Assembly (NCBI GenBank): GCA_964393185.1
Contig: CAYMSO010000003.1
Coordinates: forward strand, 1-64,000
Length of the DNA: 64,000 nt
From: CAYMSO01 sp964393185
GTDB lineage: Bacteria; Patescibacteriota; Dojkabacteria; J137
Direction of reading: 5' to 3'
The notes under the pieces were generated by a model, which made no database searches, was not told the DNA's origin, and worked only from the letters and a program-made list of their open reading frames with translations. The position numbers and the translations under genes were made by a program. Positions 26,874-36,351 of the stretch are shown here, piece after piece (position 1 is the first letter of the stretch; each line of letters starts with the position of its first letter).

Positions 26874-28052
26874 TCATTTGCCATAAAATTGGACCGCCTT
26901 CTTTAATGTTTGCACAAGTTTTGCAATATCGTTCTCATCATTATATATCGCTAAACTAACTCTCACAGATGCATTCTTCTTAAGAGCATTTGTATGCAAT
27001 AGATGTGTGCAATGGTTTCCAGCTCTAACACAAATATTGTTATCACCTAAAAACTGAGCAATATCATGTGGATGTATACCTTCTATATTAAAACTGACTA
27101 TACCCGAATGCATATCCCTTGAGGGTAGATATAGCTTAATATTACGTACTTCAGTTAAAGAGTCAATAAGATAGTTTGTAAGATGTTTTAAGTATTCATC
27201 CATTTTGTCAATTTCTATATTATTAATAAAATCGATTGCAGCAGCTAGCCCAACAGCACCTTCAACATTGGGTGTTCCAGATTCAAATTTATAAGGTAAT
27301 TCCCTAAATGTAATATCTTGTTCAGTTACATTAACTATACTTCCACCTCCAAGTTTTGTAGGTGATAGCTTATCTAACCATTCTTTTTTTCCGTACAAGA
27401 CTCCTATACCCATGGGACCATACATTTTGTGACCAGAGAAAACTAGGAAATCAACATCTAATCTTTTTACATCGATATAAGAATGAGTGATTGACTGAGA
27501 AACATCAAGGATTTTTATTGCACGTGAACTTCCAATTTGCGATGTATTAAAATAGGCTCCTGTTGCATTGTTGATATGCGAAACAGAAATTACATTATAC
27601 TTATTCAAGTTATCAGGATATATATAATCAAGCGTAGTAGAAAGACGGATATAATCTACATTTTTTGAATAATTTCTCCAAGGTAACAAATTAGAATTGT
27701 GTTCAGCTTCGGTTATTAAAATGCAAGAATTACGGTCAATAATTTGAGAATTAGCCAAGCTGGATGCAATTAAATTAATACTTTCTGTTGCTCCCGATGT
27801 AAAAATTATTTCTTCTGGTTCTGCATTTATTAACTTGGCTACTTTTCTGCGAGCATTTTCAAATTCAGAAGTAGCTTTGACAGCTATTGGATATAAACCT
27901 CTGTGTGCATTTGAATTATATTGGGTATAAAAGTTTGTAATTGCATCTATTACCGGATATGGTTTCTGAGTAGTTGCTGCATTGTCTAAATATACTAGCT
28001 CAGGATTATGTTTAAATATATCAAACTGCTTTTTTATCTGAGAGACATTCAT
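26874..28052 (-). CDS. sufS: Cysteine desulfurase (SufS type)
   Basis: A 392-residue PLP-dependent class V aminotransferase. YLDNAATTQKP, TSGATESINLI, the PLP lysine in FSGHKMYGPMGIGVLYGKK, and the sulphur-accepting Cys in VRAGNHCTHLLH are present, with group II (SufS/CsdA) spacing. It releases sulphur from cysteine for Fe-S clusters or tRNA thiolation. No SufU/SufB/SufC partner is nearby. The gene is convergent with and directly abuts the M23 gene. Confidence 0.92.
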   Translation of the reverse strand: MNVSQIKKQFDIFKHNPELVYLDNAATTQKPYPVIDAITNFYTQYNSNAHRGLYPIAVKATSEFENARRKVAKLINAEPEEIIFTSGATESINLIASSLANSQIIDRNSCILITEAEHNSNLLPWRNYSKNVDYIRLSTTLDYIYPDNLNKYNVISVSHINNATGAYFNTSQIGSSRAIKILDVSQSITHSYIDVKRLDVDFLVFSGHKMYGPMGIGVLYGKKEWLDKLSPTKLGGGSIVNVTEQDITFRELPYKFESGTPNVEGAVGLAAAIDFINNIEIDKMDEYLKHLTNYLIDSLTEVRNIKLYLPSRDMHSGIVSFNIEGIHPHDIAQFLGDNNICVRAGNHCTHLLHTNALKKNASVRVSLAIYNDENDIAKLVQTLKKAVQFYGK

Positions 28053-28066
28053 ATTCTATTTATCCT

Positions 28067-30031
28067 TTACAACGTCGCGAAGTCAAAATCACCTCTAAAA
28101 ATCAAATCGCCCGTTGTTATTAATTTAAATGTCTTAGGTGATTCTAGGTCAAGAATGTAGAATCCTCGCTGAGTCTTGTATGTGATTTTTCCAAGTTGCT
28201 GATGAATAAACTGTATATTATCGTCAAAGCCAAGTTGAGTAAGCTGATCTGTTTTGTTTTGAGATAGGTCTAATCGAAACACATTATCTTTACCACTTTG
28301 CCGTTCCCAGTATAGGATTATATCATTCGATCCTTGAAGAAACTGATACTGATTACCATTAGCATTAGCCATTAGTGTTCTGGTGCTAGAGGTAGAGTTT
28401 TCGTAAAGCAGCAAGTCTCTAAAGGCTGCAGTAGCATTTTTTGCACCAAAAAGAATTCTATCTCCATTCGGAGATATATCGTAAATACTTATATCCTTTT
28501 TGTCTGTTACCAGTGACTCTTGTTTGGTCGCAACATTAATTTTGTATAGTCCGTATGCGCTACCATTAGGCCCTTGCTTGACATAGTAAATCCAGTTACC
28601 ATCATTGCTTAACTTCAGGTCTTTGACATCTCCTGTAAATGGTATCGTTAACTGAGTTTGTGTGCTTCCATTTAAATTCGCAATAAAAATCTGAAATTGA
28701 TCTCTATCAACACTTGAGCTAGTTATGTTAACAAGCTTGCCCGCTTTATAGTTGGGCACGACAATACCAAGATTAGTAGTATTAGTAGTTATTTTTGTTA
28801 GTTCATTGCTATTTAAATCTAAAGAATAGACAAGCAAAGCTCTTCCACCCATAGTGCTCCTAGTTCCATCAATATTAGTTTGAAAAAAAATCTTACTGGT
28901 TTCGCTAGAGACTAGTAAATTGTATGGATTAAGGCCATTAGTATTCGTTAATTTTGATTCTCTATGCCCATCATAATCCGAGGAATATAAGTGATAAGAA
29001 CTATCACTATCTCTTTTTGCAAGAAAGTAGACTCTTCCTTCTTCAACAATTTTGAATTCGGGTATTTGGTTGATTCCTTGCTTAATTGTTACCGAATAAT
29101 CTTTAGTGTTGTATCCCTGGGCAGAAATGCGAATATTGTATTCCTTGTTTAAATCTAAATCCTCAACTTTAAAAGTACCATCTTTTTCTAATCCAATAGC
29201 ATCAGGGAAAACCCCTGCAATTTCGATTTTTAAATTATTGATAATATCTTCTTTTATATAACTTTTTAAAGACCCCTCTATATCTCCAGCAGGAATTAAT
29301 TGAATTTCGCCAAGTTCATTAGTTCCAGCTTTGATTTCAAATTCTTTTTCAAAATCTTTAAAGCTTTTAGACTCATAACTCAAGGTAATTTCTCCTTCGG
29401 AAATAGCTTCCAGATTAAAGGTACCATCATTTTTAATAACAATTGTCTTACCATTAATCAATAGCTTATCGTCTCTAAAGCTGTAAGTTGGAGTATTTGG
29501 GATTAACTTACCTTTCAATACTGAGTCTCCAGAAACAAATCCCGATAAGTTAAAATCCTTATTCACAGAATAATCTAGAAAGCCTCTTTTCACTTGAATT
29601 ATTTCGGTTGTTTCTTTATAGTCCTTTGCTTTAATTGTGATTGTTAGTTCGCCTTCTTCTAGATTGGTAATAGAGAAACTTCCCGCCTGATTAGTTGTTG
29701 TTATTAAATTATCACCAATATAAATTTCTGCACCTGCAATTGGCTGAGCTATAAATCCATCAAAAACTTGTCCATTCAGTGTTATATTAAAAATTTTCTT
29801 GTCTAACCCAGACGCATACAATCCAATAAAACCAAAAAATAAGACAAACAATAAAACAGCTATGCCAACCATCATCTTGGCCATATAGCCGTAAAACCAA
29901 TCAGATTTGGATTTTTTAACTGTTACTTTTATCCTATTATCCTGTTGCGGAGCAATACTCAAATCATTTCGAGTAAATCCTTGCGGTAGTGCGCTATTGT
30001 TTATAGACGCATTATTTTGAAAAGAGTTCAT
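28067..30031 (-). CDS. Membrane protein with carboxypeptidase-regulatory-like domains and a beta-propeller
   Basis: A 654-residue protein. A short cytoplasmic tail is followed by one membrane helix (MMVGIAVLLFVLFFGFIGLYA, about 52-72). Then come three or four CarboxypepD_reg/PEGA-like modules (FDGFIAQPIAGAEIYIGD, then FNLEAISEGEITLSYESKSF and FKVEDLDLNKEYNIRISAQGYN), and a C-terminal TolB/WD40-like propeller from about residue 330 (RDSDSSYHLYSSDYDG, FFQTNIDGTRS, IFIANLNG, WIYYVKQGPNG). It probably faces the outside and binds proteins or glycans. It lies 14 bp upstream of sufS, perhaps by chance. Confidence 0.65.
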   Translation of the reverse strand: MNSFQNNASINNSALPQGFTRNDLSIAPQQDNRIKVTVKKSKSDWFYGYMAKMMVGIAVLLFVLFFGFIGLYASGLDKKIFNITLNGQVFDGFIAQPIAGAEIYIGDNLITTTNQAGSFSITNLEEGELTITIKAKDYKETTEIIQVKRGFLDYSVNKDFNLSGFVSGDSVLKGKLIPNTPTYSFRDDKLLINGKTIVIKNDGTFNLEAISEGEITLSYESKSFKDFEKEFEIKAGTNELGEIQLIPAGDIEGSLKSYIKEDIINNLKIEIAGVFPDAIGLEKDGTFKVEDLDLNKEYNIRISAQGYNTKDYSVTIKQGINQIPEFKIVEEGRVYFLAKRDSDSSYHLYSSDYDGHRESKLTNTNGLNPYNLLVSSETSKIFFQTNIDGTRSTMGGRALLVYSLDLNSNELTKITTNTTNLGIVVPNYKAGKLVNITSSSVDRDQFQIFIANLNGSTQTQLTIPFTGDVKDLKLSNDGNWIYYVKQGPNGSAYGLYKINVATKQESLVTDKKDISIYDISPNGDRILFGAKNATAAFRDLLLYENSTSSTRTLMANANGNQYQFLQGSNDIILYWERQSGKDNVFRLDLSQNKTDQLTQLGFDDNIQFIHQQLGKITYKTQRGFYILDLESPKTFKLITTGDLIFRGDFDFATL

Positions 30032-30099
30032 ATAACTAACTAACTATGAAAATATTATACATATAATGCAGAAATTGATAAATCCAACTTAATCACAAC

Positions 30100-30567
30100 T
30101 TACCTAAATACAAAAAATCTATAAGAGAAATAGCTAATGAACATTATATTAGAAGTAGTAATCACATTGGCCAAAGATGGTTCTAATCTATCTGGCATAA
30201 AAGTAACAAGATCTTTATAAATTGGAAAAAGTACACTTGCTACAACTAAATTAATTCCAAAAATCAAAAAATATCGAGTAATTTGGTTTCTAGCTTTTTT
30301 GTCTCTTGTTTCCTTGAAAGACCAGTTTCTATTTATATAAAAACCTACCATAATAGCTACAAAGCCAGCTGTAAATTTAGAAATAGAAATTTTTTCAAAT
30401 ACCTCGTAATCTTCACCACCTAAGACTATATAATAAACTATATTAAGCACAGTGTTGTCAATTAAAAATGTTGTTATTCCGGTGATGAAAAACTTGTAAA
30501 AGTTTAGAGGTAGAAAGGAAAAAGGTTTTTTTCCAAAAAGTTTGTATAAGTTTGCAATTGAATACAT
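30100..30567 (-). CDS. GtrA family membrane protein
   Basis: A 155-residue protein with four membrane helices. FYKFFITGITTFLIDNTVLNIVYY and the FYINRNWSFKE loop are the GtrA signature, and SYFSYRFFVFR ends it. GtrA-like proteins are thought to move lipid-linked sugars across the membrane for surface polysaccharide or teichoic acid decoration. No glycosyltransferase partner is adjacent here; a GT4 lies at 46.5 kb. Confidence 0.85.
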   Translation of the reverse strand: MYSIANLYKLFGKKPFSFLPLNFYKFFITGITTFLIDNTVLNIVYYIVLGGEDYEVFEKISISKFTAGFVAIMVGFYINRNWSFKETRDKKARNQITRYFLIFGINLVVASVLFPIYKDLVTFMPDRLEPSLANVITTSNIMFISYFSYRFFVFR

Positions 30568-30630
30568 ACCATTTTATATTATCTTAACCTTTAAATTATA
30601 ACGTTCAATAAAATTTAAACAAGAGAGTAA

Positions 30631-31350
30631 ATGACTTTTTTAGAATTATCGAAACATTTAGCTATTTATCGAAAAGAAAACAAACCGATTACATCTTCGT
30701 TTTGGCCGTCCGAAATTTACTTGGATCAAAATACTTTATCAAAATTACGTGAGTTAGATAAATACACAAACTCTGAAAGCATGTTTGGAAGCCGAAATAC
30801 TGGTCCAGTCGGCTGGGAGTATGGATTTAAAGTTTTCTATTTTGTGGATGCTTTGTATTTATCCAAAATTGTTCCTGGTAGTTACGGATCAGTGAGTATT
30901 AACATGCCAGCTATAGCAAATCCAATTCCAGAAGACAACAAGTCTCTACGTTTTGAATTAAAGATTGGAGACACAATTTATAAAACAAAAAAATACGACT
31001 CAACAAATATCAAAAAAAACTACCTTTTTGCACCGGTTGCAGTATTTCATTCACATCCAAAGAATTATTACAATAGATCTAATTTTCAGTACTCATTTTT
31101 TTCTTCGACAGATATAAACACATTAATATTTGGTTCAAATATGATTGTAGGACTAGTCACAGGTAACAAAGTTTGGCTGGCTGTACGAACATCGATAGCC
31201 AGCGAGATACCATACAACTTATTAGCAGAAGCAAGTAGAGCAGAATTAAGGGGCAGCGATAACTTAAAGTCTTATGTTAAGAATCATCTGAATACATTTG
31301 GAATTATATTTTATGAAGGTACATTTGGATCAAAATTAAGAAGAATATGA
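30631..31350 (+). CDS. Possible JAMM/MPN-type metal hydrolase
   Basis: A 239-residue protein without close recognised relatives. FHSHPKNYY...FSSTD resembles the JAB/JAMM metal motif (HxH...SxxD), with a longer insertion between the HSH and SxxD than the usual ten residues. A Glu in GWEYGFKV upstream could be the catalytic Glu. JAMM proteins cleave ubiquitin-like or peptide bonds, or sulphur-carrier tails. No ubiquitin-like partner is in the window. The function is a weak inference from the motif. Confidence 0.45.
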   Translation: MTFLELSKHLAIYRKENKPITSSFWPSEIYLDQNTLSKLRELDKYTNSESMFGSRNTGPVGWEYGFKVFYFVDALYLSKIVPGSYGSVSINMPAIANPIPEDNKSLRFELKIGDTIYKTKKYDSTNIKKNYLFAPVAVFHSHPKNYYNRSNFQYSFFSSTDINTLIFGSNMIVGLVTGNKVWLAVRTSIASEIPYNLLAEASRAELRGSDNLKSYVKNHLNTFGIIFYEGTFGSKLRRI

Positions 31351-31405
31351 TAGGCGTAAATACAATGTTCTTGATATAAATTATAATTACAAATAGAATG
31401 ATAGT

Positions 31406-32008
31406 ATGAAACATTTGAGCATTTTATTTGCAACTATATTACTGTTGAATTTAGGATTTTTGATTAACATCGAAACCGTGAAAGCAGCAACTGTTAATAA
31501 TAGCGGTGATGTTGAAATTATTACTGGTTTTTACTCCTGCCGATTAAATATACAGGTTTATCCCGAAAAAAGAATACCTAGATTTAATAATTGGCAGAAC
31601 ACTATTTATGTAGAAATATTTAGCTCTTCCAACCAGTCACTAGGCACTTTTCAGGCAAGTACAAATAATTTAGGTGCCGCAAATATAGATTTATGCCAAC
31701 TTGGATTTAAGCTTATAGGAGGAAATTATACCTTTGCCATTAAAGGTTTATCCCATCTTAGGCGTGTATATCCTAATGTTAATACTTTTTTTACTAAAGA
31801 GGTAAGCGTTAATCTAACAAATCAACCAGAACTTCAAGCAGGAGATACTGGTATCGTAGTAGATAATTTTATAAATGTGATGGATATAACAACACAAGTA
31901 GCAAAAATATATACTGGAGATTTAAAAAATGATTTAAATAGAGACGGTCAGGTGAACAGCCTAGATATTTCTAATACTTTAACCAATTACTTGTTAGCAG
32001 GACAATGA
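31406..32008 (+). CDS. Secreted dockerin-domain protein
   Basis: A 200-residue secreted protein: signal peptide (LSILFATILLLNLGFLINIETVKAA in outline), then about 110 residues of unknown beta-rich domain with Cys residues. The C-terminal dockerin has two Ca-binding segments (VVDNFINVMDITTQV and LNRDGQVNSLDISNTLTNYL). Dockerins bind cohesins. The stop codon overlaps the start of the next gene (ATGA), a cohesin-domain membrane protein. A -10-like TATAAT (31382-31387) lies upstream. The two are predicted to form a surface complex. Confidence 0.8.
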   Translation: MKHLSILFATILLLNLGFLINIETVKAATVNNSGDVEIITGFYSCRLNIQVYPEKRIPRFNNWQNTIYVEIFSSSNQSLGTFQASTNNLGAANIDLCQLGFKLIGGNYTFAIKGLSHLRRVYPNVNTFFTKEVSVNLTNQPELQAGDTGIVVDNFINVMDITTQVAKIYTGDLKNDLNRDGQVNSLDISNTLTNYLLAGQ

Positions 32009-34041
32009 ATTTAAAAAAGACCTTATTATCAACTATCGTAATTTTTGCATTGCTGGGTTTTGAACCGGTTGTAAGCAATATTGATGCAGCAACGTTTAAA
32101 TTGTCCCCAGCTTCGCAAACTTTCGAAGCAGGATGTTTTCGGTCTATCAGCATAGAGATAGACGCAACCGGCCAAACATCTAATGCAGCTGAAGTGATTA
32201 TAGATTACGACCCAACACAAGTTGATATTTTAGATAATGATGCTCTTGCACCTGGTACTCAGGTAAAGGAAGGAAATGCTTATCAAGCCTATTATTATAA
32301 TATAGTTGATGAATCTGCAGGTAGAATCATTGTAGCTGCTGCATCTTTTCAGCAAGCACTTTCCGAAAAAAGGAATTTTGCTACAATTAATTTTAAATCA
32401 TATCCTACTGCTACGGGTACTTCATTTAATATTAGATTTGATGGAGAAGGAGCAACCTTAGACTCAAACATAGCAGATGCTTTTACTAATCTAGATTTGC
32501 TAACTTCTGTTACAAGTGGAAATTATAGCTTTATTTCTGGACCATGCGAGGCCGATACTCAACCTCCAAGAGTTGTATTCGATATACCTAAAAATAATCA
32601 AACCAATGTTCCTGCAAATGTTACCATAGAGCTTAAAACAACAGATAATCAGAGCGGAATAGATTTAGAAACACTAATATTTATACTTAACGGAGTAGAG
32701 TATACAATTAATGACCCGGAAGTAACGTATACTGGGTCCACTCTAAATTACTTATTTAGTATTACTCCAAGAAGTCCACTTCTAGAAGATGATGTAAATA
32801 CTCTTATTGTTCGAGTAGCAGATAGGGCAGGCAATAGAACTACCAGACAAATTGCATTTAATAATGGATTCACACCACCACCAGATGCAGAAGAGCCTGA
32901 ACAACCTGAAGAACCCCAGGAGCCTGAAGAACCGCTAATATGCGATTGTCCAACTTCAAACGGATCTGGACCAGGAGATGTTTGGGAAGTTATAAATAAT
33001 TTTCTAAAAAATCCAGAACCGTTGGAGGGTACTATATTAGAGGATACAATTGTAGATACGTTATTTAAAGTATTTGGTGTGCCTGGTGCCTTATCGATTA
33101 TTATAGGTGCAATCTCATTATTATCGTTATTGCCACTAGTGAATGCGCTTTCTGCCACTGGATTCTTTCTGCAAATATTTAGTTTCTTTATTAATTACAG
33201 AAATAGAAAACCTTGGGGCATTGTTTCGGACGGAAAAACCGGCGAACCGTTAGCTTTTGTAGCATGCGACTTATATGCCGAAGGTACTCAGTATAGAGTT
33301 GCGCATACTTTATCTGATTTAGAAGGAAGGTATGGCTTTACAGTAAATCCAGGTAAGTACAGACTAGAAATAAAAAGATTTGGATATACTAAGGCCATTT
33401 TCGAAATAGAAACTACAAGCAACAACTTATATGTTATTAAAGACGTGCAACTTAATCCAATCGGTGAGGTAGATAATGAAAAAGTAAACAGGACGGAAAG
33501 GTTAAAAGTGAGTTTTGTAAGAATATTCACAAAAGTGGCAAAATATCTTTTCTTTATTGGATTATTCTTTTCTATACTTTCTCTATTCTACTTGCCTACA
33601 CTTTACAACGTAATTATCTTTATCTTGTATCTTTTAGTAATTCTTTTGCATTTACTAAAGCTAATTATTATACAGCCAAAAACATCATTGGTCATAAACT
33701 CGGATACAGAGCTAAGAATACCTTTTGCACAAGTAAAAATATTTAATTCAGAGACCTACGAACTGGTAGATACTATGCTAACTAACTATAGTGGCTACTT
33801 TGACTTTTATGGAGAACCAGGCAGATATGCCTTGTTAATAGTGGCAAGTGGATATAAGTTTCCTTCAAAAATAAAAAATACTTATGAACTTACTAAAGAC
33901 AAATACAGTGCTATGATTCTTGCAGATCTGGATAATGGTAATAATAATCTGAAGATTTATGTAGATCCAATAAAAGATGATTATACAAAAATAGGAAAAT
34001 CAGCAGAGGAGAACTTAACAACGCACTCACCATTTAGCTAA
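32005..34041 (+). CDS. Membrane-anchored cohesin-domain protein with carboxypeptidase-regulatory-like domains
   Basis: A 678-residue protein, start overlapping the dockerin gene stop (ATGA). A signal peptide precedes a cohesin-like beta sandwich (about residues 30-175; FKLSPASQTF, AAEVIIDYDPTQVDI, GRIIVAAASFQ). An Ig-like/Big domain (PPRVVFDIPKNNQTNVP), a Pro/Glu linker and two membrane regions (about 360-400 and 500-555) follow. Cytoplasmic or extracellular CarboxypepD_reg-like repeats (FVACDLYAEGTQYRVAHTL, FAQVKIFNSETYELVD) complete it. It is the predicted anchor for the dockerin protein. Confidence 0.78.
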   Translation: MNLKKTLLSTIVIFALLGFEPVVSNIDAATFKLSPASQTFEAGCFRSISIEIDATGQTSNAAEVIIDYDPTQVDILDNDALAPGTQVKEGNAYQAYYYNIVDESAGRIIVAAASFQQALSEKRNFATINFKSYPTATGTSFNIRFDGEGATLDSNIADAFTNLDLLTSVTSGNYSFISGPCEADTQPPRVVFDIPKNNQTNVPANVTIELKTTDNQSGIDLETLIFILNGVEYTINDPEVTYTGSTLNYLFSITPRSPLLEDDVNTLIVRVADRAGNRTTRQIAFNNGFTPPPDAEEPEQPEEPQEPEEPLICDCPTSNGSGPGDVWEVINNFLKNPEPLEGTILEDTIVDTLFKVFGVPGALSIIIGAISLLSLLPLVNALSATGFFLQIFSFFINYRNRKPWGIVSDGKTGEPLAFVACDLYAEGTQYRVAHTLSDLEGRYGFTVNPGKYRLEIKRFGYTKAIFEIETTSNNLYVIKDVQLNPIGEVDNEKVNRTERLKVSFVRIFTKVAKYLFFIGLFFSILSLFYLPTLYNVIIFILYLLVILLHLLKLIIIQPKTSLVINSDTELRIPFAQVKIFNSETYELVDTMLTNYSGYFDFYGEPGRYALLIVASGYKFPSKIKNTYELTKDKYSAMILADLDNGNNNLKIYVDPIKDDYTKIGKSAEENLTTHSPFS

Positions 34042-34198
34042 TTAACTTTCAGCATTACTAATGTAGTATTTGCATATCTGCCATCGGGCAGGTCGGATGC
34101 TGAGCTCCAGATTTGATTATCAATCCCAGAAGATAAAATATATTTTGCATGAAGTTGTTACAGACAATAGCTATAGAGCCTAAGGTTTTTTGTAAGAG

Positions 34199-35119
34199 CT
34201 ATCGCTTTCTTTTTATCTGGATTTTGGATCTAATTAGGTTAGTTCTAAGTAAAGCACCAGTTATCGTAATGATTAGAGGTAAGAAAATTATTAATAGCAC
34301 TTGCCAAGGTATAACAAGTATACTTTCAGAAAGATAAATTTCTTTACCGTCTATTATAGCCATACTTACAAATGTAGTTTTCCCGAGTCTACTAAACAAA
34401 GATCTATTATCTTCAAATTGAGTTTTAATATTTACAGATTCTTCAGGATAAACGTATTCAGGCAAAAAGCTATTGTAATTAATTGTGTCCAGCCTAGTCG
34501 ATCCTTCTCTGACTTGCAATTCTCCAAAAATCTTTTGGACTTTGGTAGATTCATTTTTTATCTCAGTAATTACATTATATTTGTTGCTAAAACTAACTCG
34601 ACTGACTTTTATTCTAGGTTTGATTTCTAAATCTTTAAGAAAGCTTATTGCAGTTGATTCATTTACAGAATAATCCACGATAACACTTATTAGTCGATAG
34701 TTTACCCCCACAGTGTCCGAAATATTACTTACAGAGCTTACTGATACACCAAGCATAAAATTTTTTAATTCAGACAGATAATTTACTTTAACTGTAGCTG
34801 AACTATTGGGGGGAATTTCTACTATGTCTTTCTCTAATTTTATATAGTTATTAATATCTGTATCTAATGAATCTACAACTTTCACCTGTCTGGTAGCTTG
34901 ATCTGCTTCCAGTAGTACAGGGCTAAGTTGAAAAACTTGTGAATTCACATCTAGATTGTCTATTTTTAATACGTACTCTTTTCCTGGATTGATTTCTATT
35001 ATAGCTGGAGTAATGCTAAAGCCTTGATTCTCCTGAGCATTAACTCTGTATACTTGGGTAATTAGCAAAAGTAGGATTACTAAGCTTGTAAATAGTGTGT
35101 TTGTTATTAAACTTTTCAT
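34199..35119 (-). CDS. DUF916/WxLIP-like surface protein with C-terminal membrane anchor
   Basis: About 306 residues from ATG 35119 (a TTG lies just before it). A signal peptide is followed by two beta-sandwich domains (FSITPAIIEINPGKEYVLKIDNLD; IPPNSSATVKVNYLSEL) typical of DUF916-type proteins, a C-terminal membrane helix (VLLIIFLPLIITITGALL) and a basic tail. In Gram-positive bacteria DUF916 proteins pair with WxL surface proteins. It overlaps the stop of the upstream secreted protein gene by one base (TGATG) and forms a three-gene unit with the two genes before it. Family membership is by architecture, so moderate confidence. Confidence 0.5.
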   Translation of the reverse strand: MKSLITNTLFTSLVILLLLITQVYRVNAQENQGFSITPAIIEINPGKEYVLKIDNLDVNSQVFQLSPVLLEADQATRQVKVVDSLDTDINNYIKLEKDIVEIPPNSSATVKVNYLSELKNFMLGVSVSSVSNISDTVGVNYRLISVIVDYSVNESTAISFLKDLEIKPRIKVSRVSFSNKYNVITEIKNESTKVQKIFGELQVREGSTRLDTINYNSFLPEYVYPEESVNIKTQFEDNRSLFSRLGKTTFVSMAIIDGKEIYLSESILVIPWQVLLIIFLPLIITITGALLRTNLIRSKIQIKRKR

Positions 35120-36351
35120 CAAAAGTTAGTAATCATAGTAAATGTTATAGTATCGGCATAGTTACCACTTGGTGTAGTAAGTTTAGACAAAGCTTTTACG
35201 AGAATTCCAGCTCTACCTCCTGTAATTTGACCCTTATTGTTTCCAGAAGTGTTTGTGTTGAATATTGTAACGTTAGATGGCGATAAACCACCTACATTCT
35301 GACCTGATAGATCATAAGTAGCGCCTTCTAATAATGGACCAAGAGATGTCTGAGTCACACTGTCAATTTGTAGTCCAAAACCTCCATCACCGCCTGAATC
35401 TACAGCAAGGTCCTCAGATGTCGAAGGAATATTATTAGAACCACTTTGTAATCCCGTATTAATATCTTTTACATACGTAGTAAATCCTGGAAAGACATTT
35501 GTATTCAAATCAAGCCATATTTTCTCCGACGCAGTAACTGGTGCACCCGGAGTTAAAATTCCCAAATTAATTGTATGCGGAGCAACAGTATTAGCCGAGG
35601 AATTAGTACCAATATCTATATCCATAGACATTTGTGGATATTCAAGCGTGACATTGCCAGATGGTCCAAAGTCCGATTCGGTAAAATCACCATGCAGTGC
35701 TCGTATTCTAACAGTATATGTTGCCCCTGGCCTAAGATTTAGCACATTATACCTTTGTAGTTCTTCATCCCATAATGGATCACTACTTATTTCACAACCA
35801 CTACCAGACCTTATGTCTTTTCCTTCTAATTCGCATATAGTCATATAATCATTAATATCGTATGTCGTAGACAAAGTATGTGTACTTTGTAAGTAATATT
35901 GAATTCCTGTTCCGTTATCGTATACTGATACTAAATATAGTGTATCTATAGGGTTATTTTGAACATCGACTTCCAATTTGACCCTATCATAGCAACCTGG
36001 ATTACCGCATTCACCCTGGGCTCCATTTGCATTAGGAAAATTAAGGCAATTTGTATTACCCGAAGTCGTGTTTGATTCTAAACACAATATCTTAGGAACG
36101 TTAGCTAGAATTCCATTTGGAAAACCAGAACCAAGTGCATAACTGCCGCTAGATAGTCTTCTGTCGAATGTAGGTTCAATTGCACTTTCAAGTCCATAGT
36201 TAGTAGATTGGCTGATTCCACCACCGGCATCTATCGTAGCATCCTTAATTTCGTAGTTTGTTGAGGTTAAGTTTTGCGCACGGATGGTACTTGTAAATGA
36301 AATTACACTTACAATAACCACCGCTGTTGTTGATAAAAAACTTTTTCTCAT
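35119..36351 (-). CDS. Secreted surface protein with WxL-like C-terminus
   Basis: A 410-residue secreted protein with a signal peptide. A Cys-bearing segment (about 95-135), an FN3-like middle (LNLRPGATYTVRIRALHG) and a C-terminal domain follow. The C-terminal domain contains TINLGILTPGAPVTASEKIWLDL and ends TPSGNYADTITFTMITNF. The ending closely parallels TPTGNYTQTITYQVTANF in the 344-residue protein downstream of 38.7 kb, so the two share a terminal strand. The pair recalls WxL surface proteins but lacks the literal Trp-x-Leu. It is translationally coupled on both sides (ATGA, TGATG) to membrane-anchored DUF916-like genes. Confidence 0.55.
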   Translation of the reverse strand: MRKSFLSTTAVVIVSVISFTSTIRAQNLTSTNYEIKDATIDAGGGISQSTNYGLESAIEPTFDRRLSSGSYALGSGFPNGILANVPKILCLESNTTSGNTNCLNFPNANGAQGECGNPGCYDRVKLEVDVQNNPIDTLYLVSVYDNGTGIQYYLQSTHTLSTTYDINDYMTICELEGKDIRSGSGCEISSDPLWDEELQRYNVLNLRPGATYTVRIRALHGDFTESDFGPSGNVTLEYPQMSMDIDIGTNSSANTVAPHTINLGILTPGAPVTASEKIWLDLNTNVFPGFTTYVKDINTGLQSGSNNIPSTSEDLAVDSGGDGGFGLQIDSVTQTSLGPLLEGATYDLSGQNVGGLSPSNVTIFNTNTSGNNKGQITGGRAGILVKALSKLTTPSGNYADTITFTMITNF

